DNA from: an uncultured Collinsella sp.
GTDB taxonomy: Bacteria; Actinomycetota; Coriobacteriia; Coriobacteriales; Coriobacteriaceae
Assembly: GCA_958453935.1 (NCBI GenBank)
Contig: CAUDZT010000003.1
Location: 1-53,593 of the forward strand
Length of the DNA: 53,593 nucleotides
Direction: 5' to 3'
Below are positions 26,710-36,003 of this stretch, in pieces. The notes under the pieces were generated by a model. The model saw nothing but the letters and a program-made list of their open reading frames with translations, made no database searches and was not told the origin of the DNA. Position 1 is the stretch's first letter, and each line of letters begins with the position of its first letter. The position numbers and the translations under genes are program-made.

Positions 26710-27948
26710 CTAGCAGCTGGCAGCCACGTCCTTGGTCCAGCAGTGCACGCCGCCGCCGGACAGGTTAAGCGCGAGAGAGTCGATCATGATGACCTTGCGA
26801 TCGGGGAAGCAGCTCTCAAGAACCGCCTTGGCCTGCTCGTCCTTCTCCTTCACGACTTCGCTCATGCCTTCGTGGTAATAACGCTGGCCAAGAACGACGC
26901 CGTTGCAGATGAGGAAGTTGCAGTAGCTTGCTGCGGCATAAAAGTGAACGGGGCCTTCGGGCCAAGGGGTGCCATCCATGAACTTGCCGCCCATTTCGTC
27001 GATGAAGCCCTTATACAGCTCGTAGTCCTCGTCGCCGGGAGCGATGACAACCTCGATCGGCTCGGCAGTGGGCATGCGGACGATTTCGAAGGGCTTGCCC
27101 TCCCAGTCCGTCTCGGCGCGTAGAATCTCGTAGGCGGCGTCGATGCGACGATGCGATTCCGCGCCCGCCTTGCTCGAGGCGGCCTCCTCATCGGATACCT
27201 CGGCAAGAAGAATCTTGTTCGGGGTGATAAAGCGGCACATCTCATCGATGTGGGCGGCGAAGCTCATGCCGAAGACAGGAGTTCCATCTTCCTTCTCGTC
27301 GAGGATGCCCAGTCGATAGTCGTCGTCCTCAAGCATAGGCTGCGGCAGCCAGATAACCTTGTTGAGGTTGTAGATGCGCTTGTACTCGGCCTCCACTTCC
27401 TCTTTTGAGAACTCGGGATTGCGCTTGCGGCATTCCGTGTCCTCGATGGCGATCAGGGTGCCGTGACCGTCAAACTCGCGGTCGCCGCCCTCCGAAACCA
27501 TTTCGGAATTGACGATATCGAAGCACCCGAGCGCAACCGCCATGTGAACAGCTGCCCTGCGTGCGGACTGGCACTCTGGGGAGTTCTTGTCCCACACGCC
27601 ATAATAGGTCCAAGCGGGGTTGACCATATAGGAATGGCCTTCGTCGTCGACCATGATGCTGGGGCCGTTGTCGCGAACGTAGAAGTTGGAGTCTTCGAAC
27701 TGCGTAATCTGGATACGGTCGAGATCCACCCCTTCTTCTTTAAGGCGCGAGCAGGCTTCCTCGTAGGAGCCGGGGGTGCCACAGTTGAGATTGACCGTAA
27801 CGTCGCCATACTCAAGCAAAGCTTTAATTACGTCAACGCAGGGCTGACGATTATCGAAGCCCTCTGCGCGAATGTAATCGGGAAGCCATGTCACATAGAC
27901 GTTGGAGCGCTTCTCAAACTCGCCCGGCATACGATAGTTCTCGTACAT
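26710..27948 (-). CDS. Agmatine deiminase family protein
   Basis: This 412-residue protein of the peptidyl-arginine deiminase (PAD_porph) superfamily should turn agmatine into N-carbamoylputrescine and ammonia. It has RDNGP (92-96; RDTGP in classical AguA), EGGDREFDGHGT (153-164), the catalytic pair in HIDE (His233, Asp235) and the nucleophilic cysteine in GGGVHCW (Cys403). It is longer than the usual 365-370 residues, and several motif residues differ, so a related guanidine substrate is possible. I start at ATG 27948, which has AAGGA; an upstream in-frame start would run over the operator. Confidence 0.85.
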   Translation of the reverse strand: MYENYRMPGEFEKRSNVYVTWLPDYIRAEGFDNRQPCVDVIKALLEYGDVTVNLNCGTPGSYEEACSRLKEEGVDLDRIQITQFEDSNFYVRDNGPSIMVDDEGHSYMVNPAWTYYGVWDKNSPECQSARRAAVHMAVALGCFDIVNSEMVSEGGDREFDGHGTLIAIEDTECRKRNPEFSKEEVEAEYKRIYNLNKVIWLPQPMLEDDDYRLGILDEKEDGTPVFGMSFAAHIDEMCRFITPNKILLAEVSDEEAASSKAGAESHRRIDAAYEILRAETDWEGKPFEIVRMPTAEPIEVVIAPGDEDYELYKGFIDEMGGKFMDGTPWPEGPVHFYAAASYCNFLICNGVVLGQRYYHEGMSEVVKEKDEQAKAVLESCFPDRKVIMIDSLALNLSGGGVHCWTKDVAASC

Positions 27949-28023
27949 GGTTGGTCCTTCCGTCGGGTTTCCCGCAATGCTGTCCGGCCGCGACAATAGC
28001 GGGGTTACACCAGCTATAGTACT

Positions 28024-28046
28024 ACTATACCTACCGTTCGGTAGGT
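28024..28046 (-). promoter_or_regulatory. TetR operator within the agmatine operon promoter
   Basis: ACCTACCG-TT-CGGTAGGT (28029-28046) is a perfect palindrome. On the minus strand it falls between a -10-like TATAGT (28029-28024) and the place of the -35 element. On the plus strand a TATAAT lies at 28054-28059, so one site could control both directions. A half-site ACCTACCG recurs at 28078-28085 and CCTACCG at 30271-30277. Confidence 0.65.
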
Positions 28047-28187
28047 GTTTTTGTATAATTGCCATTCGCCTGTCGATACCTACCGTTCACCGTTTATAGT
28101 GGTCGTGTTTGGACACGAATTGATGTTCCGTTGCCATTCTTAATAATGTTGGCAATGCGGAAGTGATTTGCAATGGAGAAGTGAAGC

Positions 28188-28751
28188 GTGAGCACAAAGG
28201 GAAAAATATTGGACGCAATGTATGATCTTGTGGCAGAAGTCGGTTACGACAAGGCGTCCATTGGAAAAATCTGCGACCGTGTCGGTATATCCAAGCCATC
28301 GGTGTACTACTACTTTCCCTCTAAAGAGGATATTTTCACCACGCTCTTAGATAGCATGTTTCCGACTATCGACTATCAGCGCGACTACTCGCTAATAGTC
28401 GATAGGGACGGATTCAAGGCGGCGCTTATCGAGCTCGGCAATTCGGTTATAGGTGGCTATCGTAGTGATGAAAAGCGCCGTCGCGTGCTGGCCGAGGTCA
28501 GTATTCAGGCAAATCGAATCCCTGCAGTTCAGGAACGTCAGGCAACGGCGATCAACCGAACTATGGACGCGCTTAAAGACATCCTTCTCCATGGCCTAGA
28601 AATTGGCGCGTTTTCCGATGAAACAGACGTCATGCTGTACGTGCAGATTCTTTACACCGTACTTGAGGGAGCGAGCAATACCGTTGCCCAAGATGAAGAC
28701 ATCGATGAAAAGGCTGTTTGGGCAGGGATCGTCGAACTCATGTTTAAATAG
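28188..28751 (+). CDS. TetR family regulator
   Basis: This 187-residue protein has an N-terminal TetR helix-turn-helix (residues 5-52: ILDAMYDLVAEVGYDKASIGKICDRVGISKPSVYYYFPSKEDIF) and a C-terminal ligand-binding bundle. It is divergent from the agmatine operon and convergent with the second MFS gene, whose upstream region carries a related half-site. It most likely represses both, with agmatine or a product as inducer; that is inference. The start is GTG with GGAG ten bases before. Its codon use and GC are lower than neighbouring housekeeping genes. Confidence 0.9.
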   Translation: MSTKGKILDAMYDLVAEVGYDKASIGKICDRVGISKPSVYYYFPSKEDIFTTLLDSMFPTIDYQRDYSLIVDRDGFKAALIELGNSVIGGYRSDEKRRRVLAEVSIQANRIPAVQERQATAINRTMDALKDILLHGLEIGAFSDETDVMLYVQILYTVLEGASNTVAQDEDIDEKAVWAGIVELMFK

Positions 28752-28855
28752 GCGCGTAATAACAGAGGCACCTTGGCAAGCGCGATGCGACGACTTGCGG
28801 GGTCGCGGAATGGTTCGAAACCCGTGTTCGCGATGATTGCAAAAGTTGTTGAATA

Positions 28856-28904
28856 GAAATTGGGGCCGATTCCAGCTATGTTGGAATCGGCCCCAATTTC
28901 GTTT
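28856..28904. terminator. Terminator between TetR and MFS genes
   Basis: A perfect 19-bp stem (GAAATTGGGGCCGATTCCA and its complement) with a 7-base loop, followed by GTTTT on the plus strand, lies between convergent genes. Confidence 0.85.
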
Positions 28905-28953
28905 TAACTTGCGGAGACAAATGACAGGGCTGAAGGGCAGTTCGTTGGTCAGG

Positions 28954-30234
28954 TTATTTCGCGGTAGTCTTATTGAGGATACCGGAAACTAAAGCAAATG
29001 TCGCAATCAGAAGGTTGCAGATGATACAGAAGACGAATACTCCTTGGAAAGACCCTGCCATACCGTAAACCTTCATCATGACTGGCATTCCGAAAGCTCC
29101 GACAACATAGCCCGCTGAGCAAATAATCGAATAGATCCTTCCAAAATCGCGTGATCCGAAGAGCGAGAGGAGAATCATCGGCATTGCAGTTCCAACGATG
29201 GCGAACATGACGTCGTTTACGCCGGCCGCGATGATGGAAACGGTCTCGTTGCTTCCGCCAAAGATGAGAAGTAGGAATGAAAGAATGCTGACTCCCGTCC
29301 ATGCGACCGTTGCTTTAATAGCACCGAGCTTGTCGCATGTTTTGCCTACGAAGGGATTTAGGAAAATATCGGAGAGCGAAGCCGCCGAAACCATTAGGCT
29401 TCCCACGATGGGATTGAAGCCGACCTCGCTTGCATAGGTCGGGAACAGCTGGTTCATGCAGCAGGTGAGTTGCGCCACGCAGAGCAGAAGGGCGCAGAGA
29501 ATAAAAGATGGCGTTTTCGCGGCATCGCGGAGCGCCATGCCCGAAGAGACATCTTCCTTTTCATCGGCGCTGTAGCTCTCATGGGTTTCGGAGGTAGTCT
29601 CTCCGTACGGAAGCATATTGCGATCAGAAGGCTTAAGGCGAATGATAAATGCGCTTGTGGGCAATATCATGGCTGCAGAAACGGCCGCAAGTACGATGTA
29701 ACCCGTACGCCAGCCTTGCTGCTCGATGACCAGTGTAATGACAGGACTCAATAGCAGCGTGCAGAGAGAATTAACGCCCCACGCAAGGCCGATGGCAAGA
29801 CCAGACGATTTACTGAACCATTGGTCAATGACATCGGACATGCAGACACCCGTTGTGAACGAAAAGCAGATGCCGATCACTGCGGCGGAGACGATGAACA
29901 TCCAGACCTCGGTGTAGAACGCCATTGCGGCGCCGGCGGCAATAAGGACGAGTTCAACGCAAATATGCCATGGTTTGCCGATTACTTTTGGAATGAAACG
30001 ACTCAAAAGCGGAAGCCCAAGCGCAAGGCCAAGAAGAATCGCGGTGAAATAGAAAGAGAAAGAAGTGTAGTCAAAGCCCAGGTCTTCACATACAGGAGCG
30101 ATGAATGAGCCGGCAATGATGCTGTAGGTGCCGGTTGTTCCCGCAGACATTAAACCGAGCGCAATAACGACAATCCAAGCAAATGCGCCGCTCTCACGGG
30201 GGCGGTCCTTTTCGGCTGGTGCGATGAGAGTCAT
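28954..30234 (-). CDS. MFS transporter, paralogue of the agmatine-operon MFS
   Basis: This 426-residue protein has twelve membrane helices. The shared block AWxxVIALGLMSAGTTGxYSxIAGSF, then APVCE, FDY, TEVWMFI, MSDVIDQWF and MLPYG, shows it to be a close relative of the gene at 24247-25512, so one arose by duplication around the TetR gene. GC is somewhat lower than in the first copy. The ATG at 30234 follows GGAG. A CCTACCG half-site near 30271 links it to the same regulator. The substrate is probably related but unproven. Confidence 0.85.
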   Translation of the reverse strand: MTLIAPAEKDRPRESGAFAWIVVIALGLMSAGTTGTYSIIAGSFIAPVCEDLGFDYTSFSFYFTAILLGLALGLPLLSRFIPKVIGKPWHICVELVLIAAGAAMAFYTEVWMFIVSAAVIGICFSFTTGVCMSDVIDQWFSKSSGLAIGLAWGVNSLCTLLLSPVITLVIEQQGWRTGYIVLAAVSAAMILPTSAFIIRLKPSDRNMLPYGETTSETHESYSADEKEDVSSGMALRDAAKTPSFILCALLLCVAQLTCCMNQLFPTYASEVGFNPIVGSLMVSAASLSDIFLNPFVGKTCDKLGAIKATVAWTGVSILSFLLLIFGGSNETVSIIAAGVNDVMFAIVGTAMPMILLSLFGSRDFGRIYSIICSAGYVVGAFGMPVMMKVYGMAGSFQGVFVFCIICNLLIATFALVSGILNKTTAK

Positions 30235-30270
30235 GGTTACTCCGTTTCTATCGGCAATGCAACCTATATG

Positions 30271-30284
30271 CCTACCGATAGGTA
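30271..30284. promoter_or_regulatory. Candidate second TetR site
   Basis: CCTACCGATAGGTA lies 37 bases before the second MFS start. It shares CCTACCG with the palindrome at 28029-28046, but the halves are closer together, so binding is uncertain. Confidence 0.4.
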
Positions 30285-30362
30285 TATAAAGATGGAGATT
30301 CTTCGTCAAGTGTTAAGCGGGGAGCGGGGACCCTTAACGTGCCGAACGGTAATTGGGCCCCC

Positions 30363-30395
30363 AATGCGACAAAGGGACTGTCCCTTTGTCGCATT
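30363..30395. terminator. GACAAAGGGA-CTG-TCCCTTTGTC hairpin
   Basis: A perfect 15-bp stem (AATGCGACAAAGGGA) with a 3-base centre abuts the stop of the ABC transporter gene on the minus strand. It is a member of the dispersed hairpin family. The rest of the 30235-30393 gap holds the MFS promoter region. Confidence 0.75.
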
Positions 30396-33300
30396 ATTCG
30401 GAGCGCAGGGCCTCCACGGGATCCTTCTTGGATGCGCTGCGAGCCGGCAGCAGGCCGGCAACGACCGTCAGCAGCACCGAAATTACAATGAGCATCAGCG
30501 CGTCTTGAACGGGCAGGCTCATCAGATTGGGCACCTGCTTGGCCGCAAGCGCCCAGGCATTAACCGGAAAGCTCACAAGCACCACGACGACAATAGCAAA
30601 GACGCCGGCAATGAGGCCTTCGATGAAAGTCTCGGCGTTGAACACGTTTGCCACGTTGCGCTTTGATGCGCCGATCGCACGCAGGATGCCAATCTCCTTT
30701 TTGCGCTCCAGTACGCTGATGTAGGTGATGATACCGATCATGATGGAGCTCACCACCAGGCTGATACTCACGAATGCGATGAGCACCAAGCTGATGGTGT
30801 TCACGATGTCGGTCACCGAACCCATGATGATGCCCATGTAATCGGTGTACGAGATTGCCTGCTCATCGTGGCCGGCGGCTTTGACCTGCTTGTTGTACGC
30901 ATCGATGTGATCGAGCACGCACTCCTTGGCCTCAAAGTCGCGCGGGAAAATCTTGACCGAGATGGGGTCTGCCTCGTCCGCATACCCCAACGTGGTCAGA
31001 TTGTTGTCGTAGGTGAGCTTCGACGCCTTGGCATAGCTCATCATGAGCGAACTCAGGTCCTCGGCGTCCATGTTGAAATGGATGGCACGAGCAAAGGCGC
31101 TCGCATCCACGCGCATGGCGCTCGCCAGATTGGCAAAGCTCGAAGACATCTGCGTCGCCATCTGGTCCATGAGCCCTGCTGCACCCGCCTTGAGCTGGGT
31201 TGATACCGTCGTCGCAATCTGCTCGCTGACCGCCTTCATCACCTGATCCATAGACTGCTGCAAATACGGAGCCAGCTGCTTTTGCACATAGTCGCCCATC
31301 ACCTGCTGCAGACGCTCGGCCAAGGCATCGCCGCCGAGCGCCTTAAGCTGAGCCAAGCATTGCTGGGCGGCGGCATCATTCTCAAGGTACGCTGAGAATG
31401 CGGCAGCAAGCTTTGACGCGTCCTTAAGATCTTCGGGCGACAGCACCTTAAACTGATCCGACTGCATAAAGCCCTCAAACAGCTGGTTGACAAGCGTTCC
31501 CACCTGCTGCATTTGCTCGGGTGTGAGCTCCAAACCGTCAAAAATGCCCGAGAAATCTGGAGCCGGCGCTTTGGCCATGATGTCGCTGAAGTCGATGTCC
31601 TTCCCAACGCCCGAAAGGTCAATGTCCAGCCCGGACAAGTCGATACCAGAAAGGTCCATACCGCCGGCCGCGCCCGAGAGCGCAGACGAATCGAGAGAGA
31701 ACGCGCTCTTCAGCGCCGCCTCGTCCACACTGAACATGCTGCTCAGATCCACGCCTTGCTTGGCCTCGCCCTGCAGCTCGTCGAAGGTTTTACCCGTAAA
31801 GACATCCGTCTCGGGGTGGGTAAGCTGTTCCTGCACAATCTGCGAATCGGCAGCACGCTGCATAAGCTGGCGAGTCAGCGCATGCGTATAGGCAATGCCC
31901 GGGGATAATGCGCTCGCGTTGGCCGTCTCGTTGGGTCGCACCACGCCCACAATGCGCACGTCAATACCGTCGGCAACCTTGGCCGCCATATAGTCGGCAT
32001 CGCCAGCCATGTCAGTCCACATGCCGGTCTCTTCGTTTTTGCGATAGGCATCTGCCGGCGACAGCACCTTAAACGTCGTGGACAGTGCATCGTCGTAGGT
32101 AAAGTCGGCGCCGGTCTTGGGCGCCTCGACCTTGCCGTCGGCCGTCATGGCGCTGTTAACCAGGTCGTTGAGTTCATCGATATCCAGCGCACCGATGCTG
32201 TAGAGCGTGTAGTCGCCCACCGTTCCGCGGCTCGAAAGCACCATCACGGCCTCGTTGGCTGACGTAGGCCAATGGCCGGCAACAACATCGTACTGGCTGT
32301 CGAGCAGGCTCTGGTCGTCAATCATCTCGTTGAAGACCGACGTTCCCATGGATTCCATGCTCACCGTTGCCGCCGAGCTCGCACCTCCGCTCATGGCCTC
32401 AGTCATAGCGTTGGGCACCAGCCGGACAGGCTTCTCATCGCCCTTGCCGGCACGATAGACAACCGGCGATACACCGTAGCCGTACTGAATGGCGTTGACC
32501 TCTTTATCGATGCCGTCGCCACCGGCATCGAGCCATGCCTTAAAGCTCGTCATGTCGTTGGACTTAACGCTTGCGAACATATCCTTTACGGCCGTGACCA
32601 CAGGGATCTTATCGGTCCCCTGAGCCTTGCCGCCGGTGGCGCCGTCGGACGCGTCCTTGTCCTCGGACGCCTCCTCATCCGTAGCTCCATGCCCGCCCAT
32701 CATGGACGACAGGTCATAATCTTGTTTGGAAATGGTGAGCGGGTAGCTCGAGAGCGTATCCTCCTCGACCTTTTTGATGTAGCCGTTTACGCCGTTGGAG
32801 AGCGCCAGAATCGCCGCAATGCCGATAATGCCGATCGAACCAGCAAAGGCCGTCATAGCCGTACGGCCCTTCTTGGTCAAAAGGTTTCGCGCCGAAAGCC
32901 CCAGCGCTGTCACAAAGCTCATCGAGGTTTTGCGCGTGGGCTTGGCCTCGCGACGCGCGGCCTCGGCAGCATCAAAGGGGTCGGAATCGTCGGTGATCTT
33001 GCCGTCCGCCAGGGTGACGATGCGCGTGGCGTACCTGTATGCCAACTCGGGATTGTGCGTGACCATGATGACCAAACGATCGCGCGCAACATCCTTGAGC
33101 AAATCCATGACCTGTACGGATGTCGTTGAGTCCAAGGCGCCGGTCGGCTCGTCAGCCAGCACAATCTCGGGGTCATTGATCAGGGCGCGGGCAATGGCCA
33201 CGCGCTGCATCTGCCCGCCCGAAAGCTGGCTCGGGCGCTTGTCAACGTGCTCGCCCAGACCGACTGCCTCGAGCGCCTTGCGCGCACGTTGGCGGCGCTC

Positions 33301-33648
33301 GGCATGCCCCACGCCCGTGAGCGTAAGCGCCAACTCCACGTTTTCCAAAATGCTCTGATGCGGAATGAGGTTATAGCTCTGGAACACAAAGCCGATGCGA
33401 TTATTGCGATAGGCATCCCAATCGCGGTCGTTGAAGTCCTTGGTCGAGATGCCGTCGATCAGCAGATCGCCCGAATCGAAATGGTCGAGTCCACCGATGA
33501 CGTTGAGCATCGTAGTTTTACCCGAACCCGAGGGACCCAGAACGGCTACGAACTCGTTATCGCGAAAAGACAGGCTTACGCTGTCGAGCGCTACCTGCGT
33601 AAACGACTGCGTAACGTACCTTTTGCAAATAACTCTGAGATCCAGCAT
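30394..33648 (-). CDS. Fused ABC transporter ATPase-permease (MacB/FtsX type)
   Basis: This 1084-residue single-chain exporter begins with an ATPase (residues 1-230) with Walker A GPSGSGKTT, signature LSGGQMQRVAIARAL and Walker B VLADEPTGALD. A first membrane helix follows near 275. An extracytoplasmic insert of about 550 residues comes next, containing DLSGIDLSGLDIDLSGVG-like pentad repeats and a helical, probably coiled region. The last three helices of the FtsX domain end the chain (SVLERKKEIGILRAIGASKRNV). The type exports peptides or lipids or acts mechanically on the envelope. ATG 33648 is favoured over an in-frame TTG at 33657. Confidence 0.9.
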   Translation of the reverse strand: MLDLRVICKRYVTQSFTQVALDSVSLSFRDNEFVAVLGPSGSGKTTMLNVIGGLDHFDSGDLLIDGISTKDFNDRDWDAYRNNRIGFVFQSYNLIPHQSILENVELALTLTGVGHAERRQRARKALEAVGLGEHVDKRPSQLSGGQMQRVAIARALINDPEIVLADEPTGALDSTTSVQVMDLLKDVARDRLVIMVTHNPELAYRYATRIVTLADGKITDDSDPFDAAEAARREAKPTRKTSMSFVTALGLSARNLLTKKGRTAMTAFAGSIGIIGIAAILALSNGVNGYIKKVEEDTLSSYPLTISKQDYDLSSMMGGHGATDEEASEDKDASDGATGGKAQGTDKIPVVTAVKDMFASVKSNDMTSFKAWLDAGGDGIDKEVNAIQYGYGVSPVVYRAGKGDEKPVRLVPNAMTEAMSGGASSAATVSMESMGTSVFNEMIDDQSLLDSQYDVVAGHWPTSANEAVMVLSSRGTVGDYTLYSIGALDIDELNDLVNSAMTADGKVEAPKTGADFTYDDALSTTFKVLSPADAYRKNEETGMWTDMAGDADYMAAKVADGIDVRIVGVVRPNETANASALSPGIAYTHALTRQLMQRAADSQIVQEQLTHPETDVFTGKTFDELQGEAKQGVDLSSMFSVDEAALKSAFSLDSSALSGAAGGMDLSGIDLSGLDIDLSGVGKDIDFSDIMAKAPAPDFSGIFDGLELTPEQMQQVGTLVNQLFEGFMQSDQFKVLSPEDLKDASKLAAAFSAYLENDAAAQQCLAQLKALGGDALAERLQQVMGDYVQKQLAPYLQQSMDQVMKAVSEQIATTVSTQLKAGAAGLMDQMATQMSSSFANLASAMRVDASAFARAIHFNMDAEDLSSLMMSYAKASKLTYDNNLTTLGYADEADPISVKIFPRDFEAKECVLDHIDAYNKQVKAAGHDEQAISYTDYMGIIMGSVTDIVNTISLVLIAFVSISLVVSSIMIGIITYISVLERKKEIGILRAIGASKRNVANVFNAETFIEGLIAGVFAIVVVVLVSFPVNAWALAAKQVPNLMSLPVQDALMLIVISVLLTVVAGLLPARSASKKDPVEALRSE

Positions 33649-33774
33649 GGACGGCAACCTCTCTCGCGCGGGCGCGCTCGCCCGCTCCCCCGCCGTTCAC
33701 GTTCGGCGCGTTTGTCCTACTCTATCCTCATTTTTGGCCGATACCAGTGAGGAATGTAACGAACCGCGCCAAAA

Positions 33775-33860
33775 AACGAACGGGACAGCACGCCGCATGG
33801 CGCACCATCCCGCATATAACATCCCCGATGCGACAAAGAGGCTGTCACTTTGTCACATTC
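33775..33860. repeat. Composite double-hairpin repeat, copy A
   Basis: Two hairpins in tandem: CGGGACAGCACGCCGC...CATCCCG (33781-33812) and GATGCGACAAAGAG...CTTTGTCACATT (33828-33859). The same pair occurs at 40719-40803. It lies just past the stop of the CoA-disulfide reductase gene and could end its transcript. Confidence 0.75.
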
Positions 33861-33869
33861 CAATGCGCG

Positions 33870-35561
33870 CTACTTTTCGAACCCGCACGGCATAACGTTA
33901 GCGCTGCCGCGGCGAGCCTCAGTCACGGCTGCAAAGAAGCGATAGCCGCCCGAGAAGTTAAAGCACTCAAAGCCATGCTGCGCCAAAATGCGGCAAGCAA
34001 TGTAGCTGCGAATGCCGCTCTGGCAAATCACGTAGACCGGCTTGGCCCGGTCGAGCTCGCCCAGGCGATTGCGCAGATCATCGACGGGAATGTTTACGAA
34101 ACCATCGATATGCCCGCGCTCATACTCCCCTTCCGTACGAACATCGAGCAGCTGCACGCTGCCATCGCGTGGCAAGTTGGGCTCATCCTCCCAATGCCAC
34201 TGCGCCAGTATGCCGCGATTGAGGTTCTCGATCATAAAGCCCGCCATATTGACGGGATCCTTCGCCGATGAATACGGCGGCGCGTATGCTAGGTCCAAAT
34301 CCTTAAGCCTATCGCCGCGCATGCCTGCCTGGATGGCAGTCGCCAGAACGTCGATACGCTTGTCCACACCATCGATGCCCACGATTTGCGCACCCAGCAG
34401 GCGCAATCCCTGCTTCTCGAAGACAACCTTCATGGTCATGGGCGTTGCACCCGGATAATAACCCGCATGCGAACCGGGCGACAGGACCACGCTGTCGCAG
34501 TCAACTCCCGCCACGTGTGCCGCCTTTTCGGATAGTCCCGTGCTTGCCGCCGTCAAGTCGAATACCTTGATAACCGATGAGCCCAACGATCCGAGGTAGC
34601 AGCTGTCCATGCCGGCTATGACATCGGCGACGACACGCCCCTGCTTGTTGGCGGGGCCGGCGAGCGAAATGACCGCGTCCTCGCCGGTCACCTGATGCGT
34701 GACCTGCACGGCATCGCCCACGGCATACACGTCGGCAGCAGAGGTCTCCATGCGGTCGTTGACCACAATAGCCCCCTTGATGCCCAGTTCGAGCCCCGCC
34801 TCTTGCGCCAGATGGCTCTCAGGTGCCACGCCAATGGCAAGCAGCACCATATCGGCTCCGATAGGGTCATCGCCCGCAACATGGGTGACAACGCGGCCAT
34901 CAACTTCCTCAAAACCTGTCACATCGGCCTTGAGGCGCAGATCGATACCGTGCTCACGCACCTCGGTATGCAAAAGGGTCGCCATGTCGTAATCCAGGTT
35001 GTTCATAAGCTGGACGGGACGCTGCAGAAGGGTCACCTGGAGCCCCAGCTCGCACAGATTCTCCGCCGTCTCGACGCCAATGAAGCCGCCGCCGATCACG
35101 ACGGCACTGCTCGGTCGCCGCTCTCGAACATAGCTGTGAATACGCAGCGTGTCCTCAACGGTGCGTAGGCTAAAGATTTTATCCGAGTCGATGCCCGGCA
35201 ACGCAGGGCGAATCGGCTTTGCACCCGGCGACAGGATGAGCTTGTCATACGTCTCGACAAATTCCTCGCCCGTCAGCATATTGCGAACCTCGACCGTATG
35301 CGAATCGGGATGGATGGCAAACACCTCGTGACTCGTCTTGACCGCAATGCGAAAGCGATCCCAAAAGCCCTTGGGAGACTGCAGCGTCAATGCACTCTCT
35401 TCTTCTATCACGCCGCCAATGTAGTACGGAAGCCCACAGTTGGCATACGATACAAAACCCGTGCGCTCAAAGATGACAATTTGGGCCTGCTCGTCGAGCC
35501 TGCGCAAACGTGCCGCCGCCGATGCGCCGCCCGCGACGCCTCCAACGATAACCACCTTCAT
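33870..35561 (-). CDS. CoA-disulfide reductase-like flavoprotein with C-terminal rhodanese domain
   Basis: This 563-residue FAD/NAD(P)H oxidoreductase has the nucleotide motif VVIVGGVAGGASAA at the start and the redox Cys42 in SYANCGLPYYIGG, as in CoA-disulfide reductase. An NAD site (AVVIGGGFIGVETAENL) and the dimerisation domain follow. A rhodanese domain (about 470-555) has the active loop CQSGIRS. CoADR-Rhd fusions reduce CoA disulfide, polysulfide or persulfide. It begins two bases after the rhodanese gene, so the two form an operon behind a Crp/Fnr regulator. Confidence 0.93.
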   Translation of the reverse strand: MKVVIVGGVAGGASAAARLRRLDEQAQIVIFERTGFVSYANCGLPYYIGGVIEEESALTLQSPKGFWDRFRIAVKTSHEVFAIHPDSHTVEVRNMLTGEEFVETYDKLILSPGAKPIRPALPGIDSDKIFSLRTVEDTLRIHSYVRERRPSSAVVIGGGFIGVETAENLCELGLQVTLLQRPVQLMNNLDYDMATLLHTEVREHGIDLRLKADVTGFEEVDGRVVTHVAGDDPIGADMVLLAIGVAPESHLAQEAGLELGIKGAIVVNDRMETSAADVYAVGDAVQVTHQVTGEDAVISLAGPANKQGRVVADVIAGMDSCYLGSLGSSVIKVFDLTAASTGLSEKAAHVAGVDCDSVVLSPGSHAGYYPGATPMTMKVVFEKQGLRLLGAQIVGIDGVDKRIDVLATAIQAGMRGDRLKDLDLAYAPPYSSAKDPVNMAGFMIENLNRGILAQWHWEDEPNLPRDGSVQLLDVRTEGEYERGHIDGFVNIPVDDLRNRLGELDRAKPVYVICQSGIRSYIACRILAQHGFECFNFSGGYRFFAAVTEARRGSANVMPCGFEK

Positions 35562-35563
35562 AG

Positions 35564-35884
35564 CTAACGCACCACCTTTCCCGTATAGCCGCTTATGCCG
35601 CCGATATTCTTGACACTGCCATACCCAGAACGCTTAAGAAAACTCACAGCTTGGTTGCTTCGCGCACCACTCAGGCAATGCACGAAAAGCTGCGTGCCCT
35701 TGTCTGGATACAGCTCAAGCACCTGGTTGATACGATCGAGCGGAACGTTGACGCTGCCCGGAATGTGGCCCTGTCCATACTCGCCAGCACTCCTCACGTC
35801 GAGCAGCACCGCCCCCTTAGAAGCCTTCCATTCCTGGACGCCCACATTCATGTCCGGTCCTGCAAACAAATCAAACAATCCCAT
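35564..35884 (-). CDS. Rhodanese-like sulfurtransferase
   Basis: This 106-residue single-domain rhodanese has CDC25-type motifs LLDVRSAGEYGQGHIPGSVNVPL and the active-site loop CLSGARS (persulfide-carrying cysteine). ATG 35884 is preceded by AAAGGAG; the longer frame upstream lacks support. It is cotranscribed with the CoA-disulfide reductase fusion and lies 119 bases after the Crp/Fnr gene. The context points to persulfide or thiol homeostasis. Confidence 0.92.
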   Translation of the reverse strand: MGLFDLFAGPDMNVGVQEWKASKGAVLLDVRSAGEYGQGHIPGSVNVPLDRINQVLELYPDKGTQLFVHCLSGARSNQAVSFLKRSGYGSVKNIGGISGYTGKVVR

Positions 35885-36003
35885 AGCGCACTCCTTTGCT
35901 GGTTGCTTTGGGCAAGTATGCCAAGGCACTGCGGTCGCGTTCTGTGACCAAGTCACCAAACGGAAAATATGTTGCCGACGGCAGATACAGCTGCGCGGTA
36001 GGT

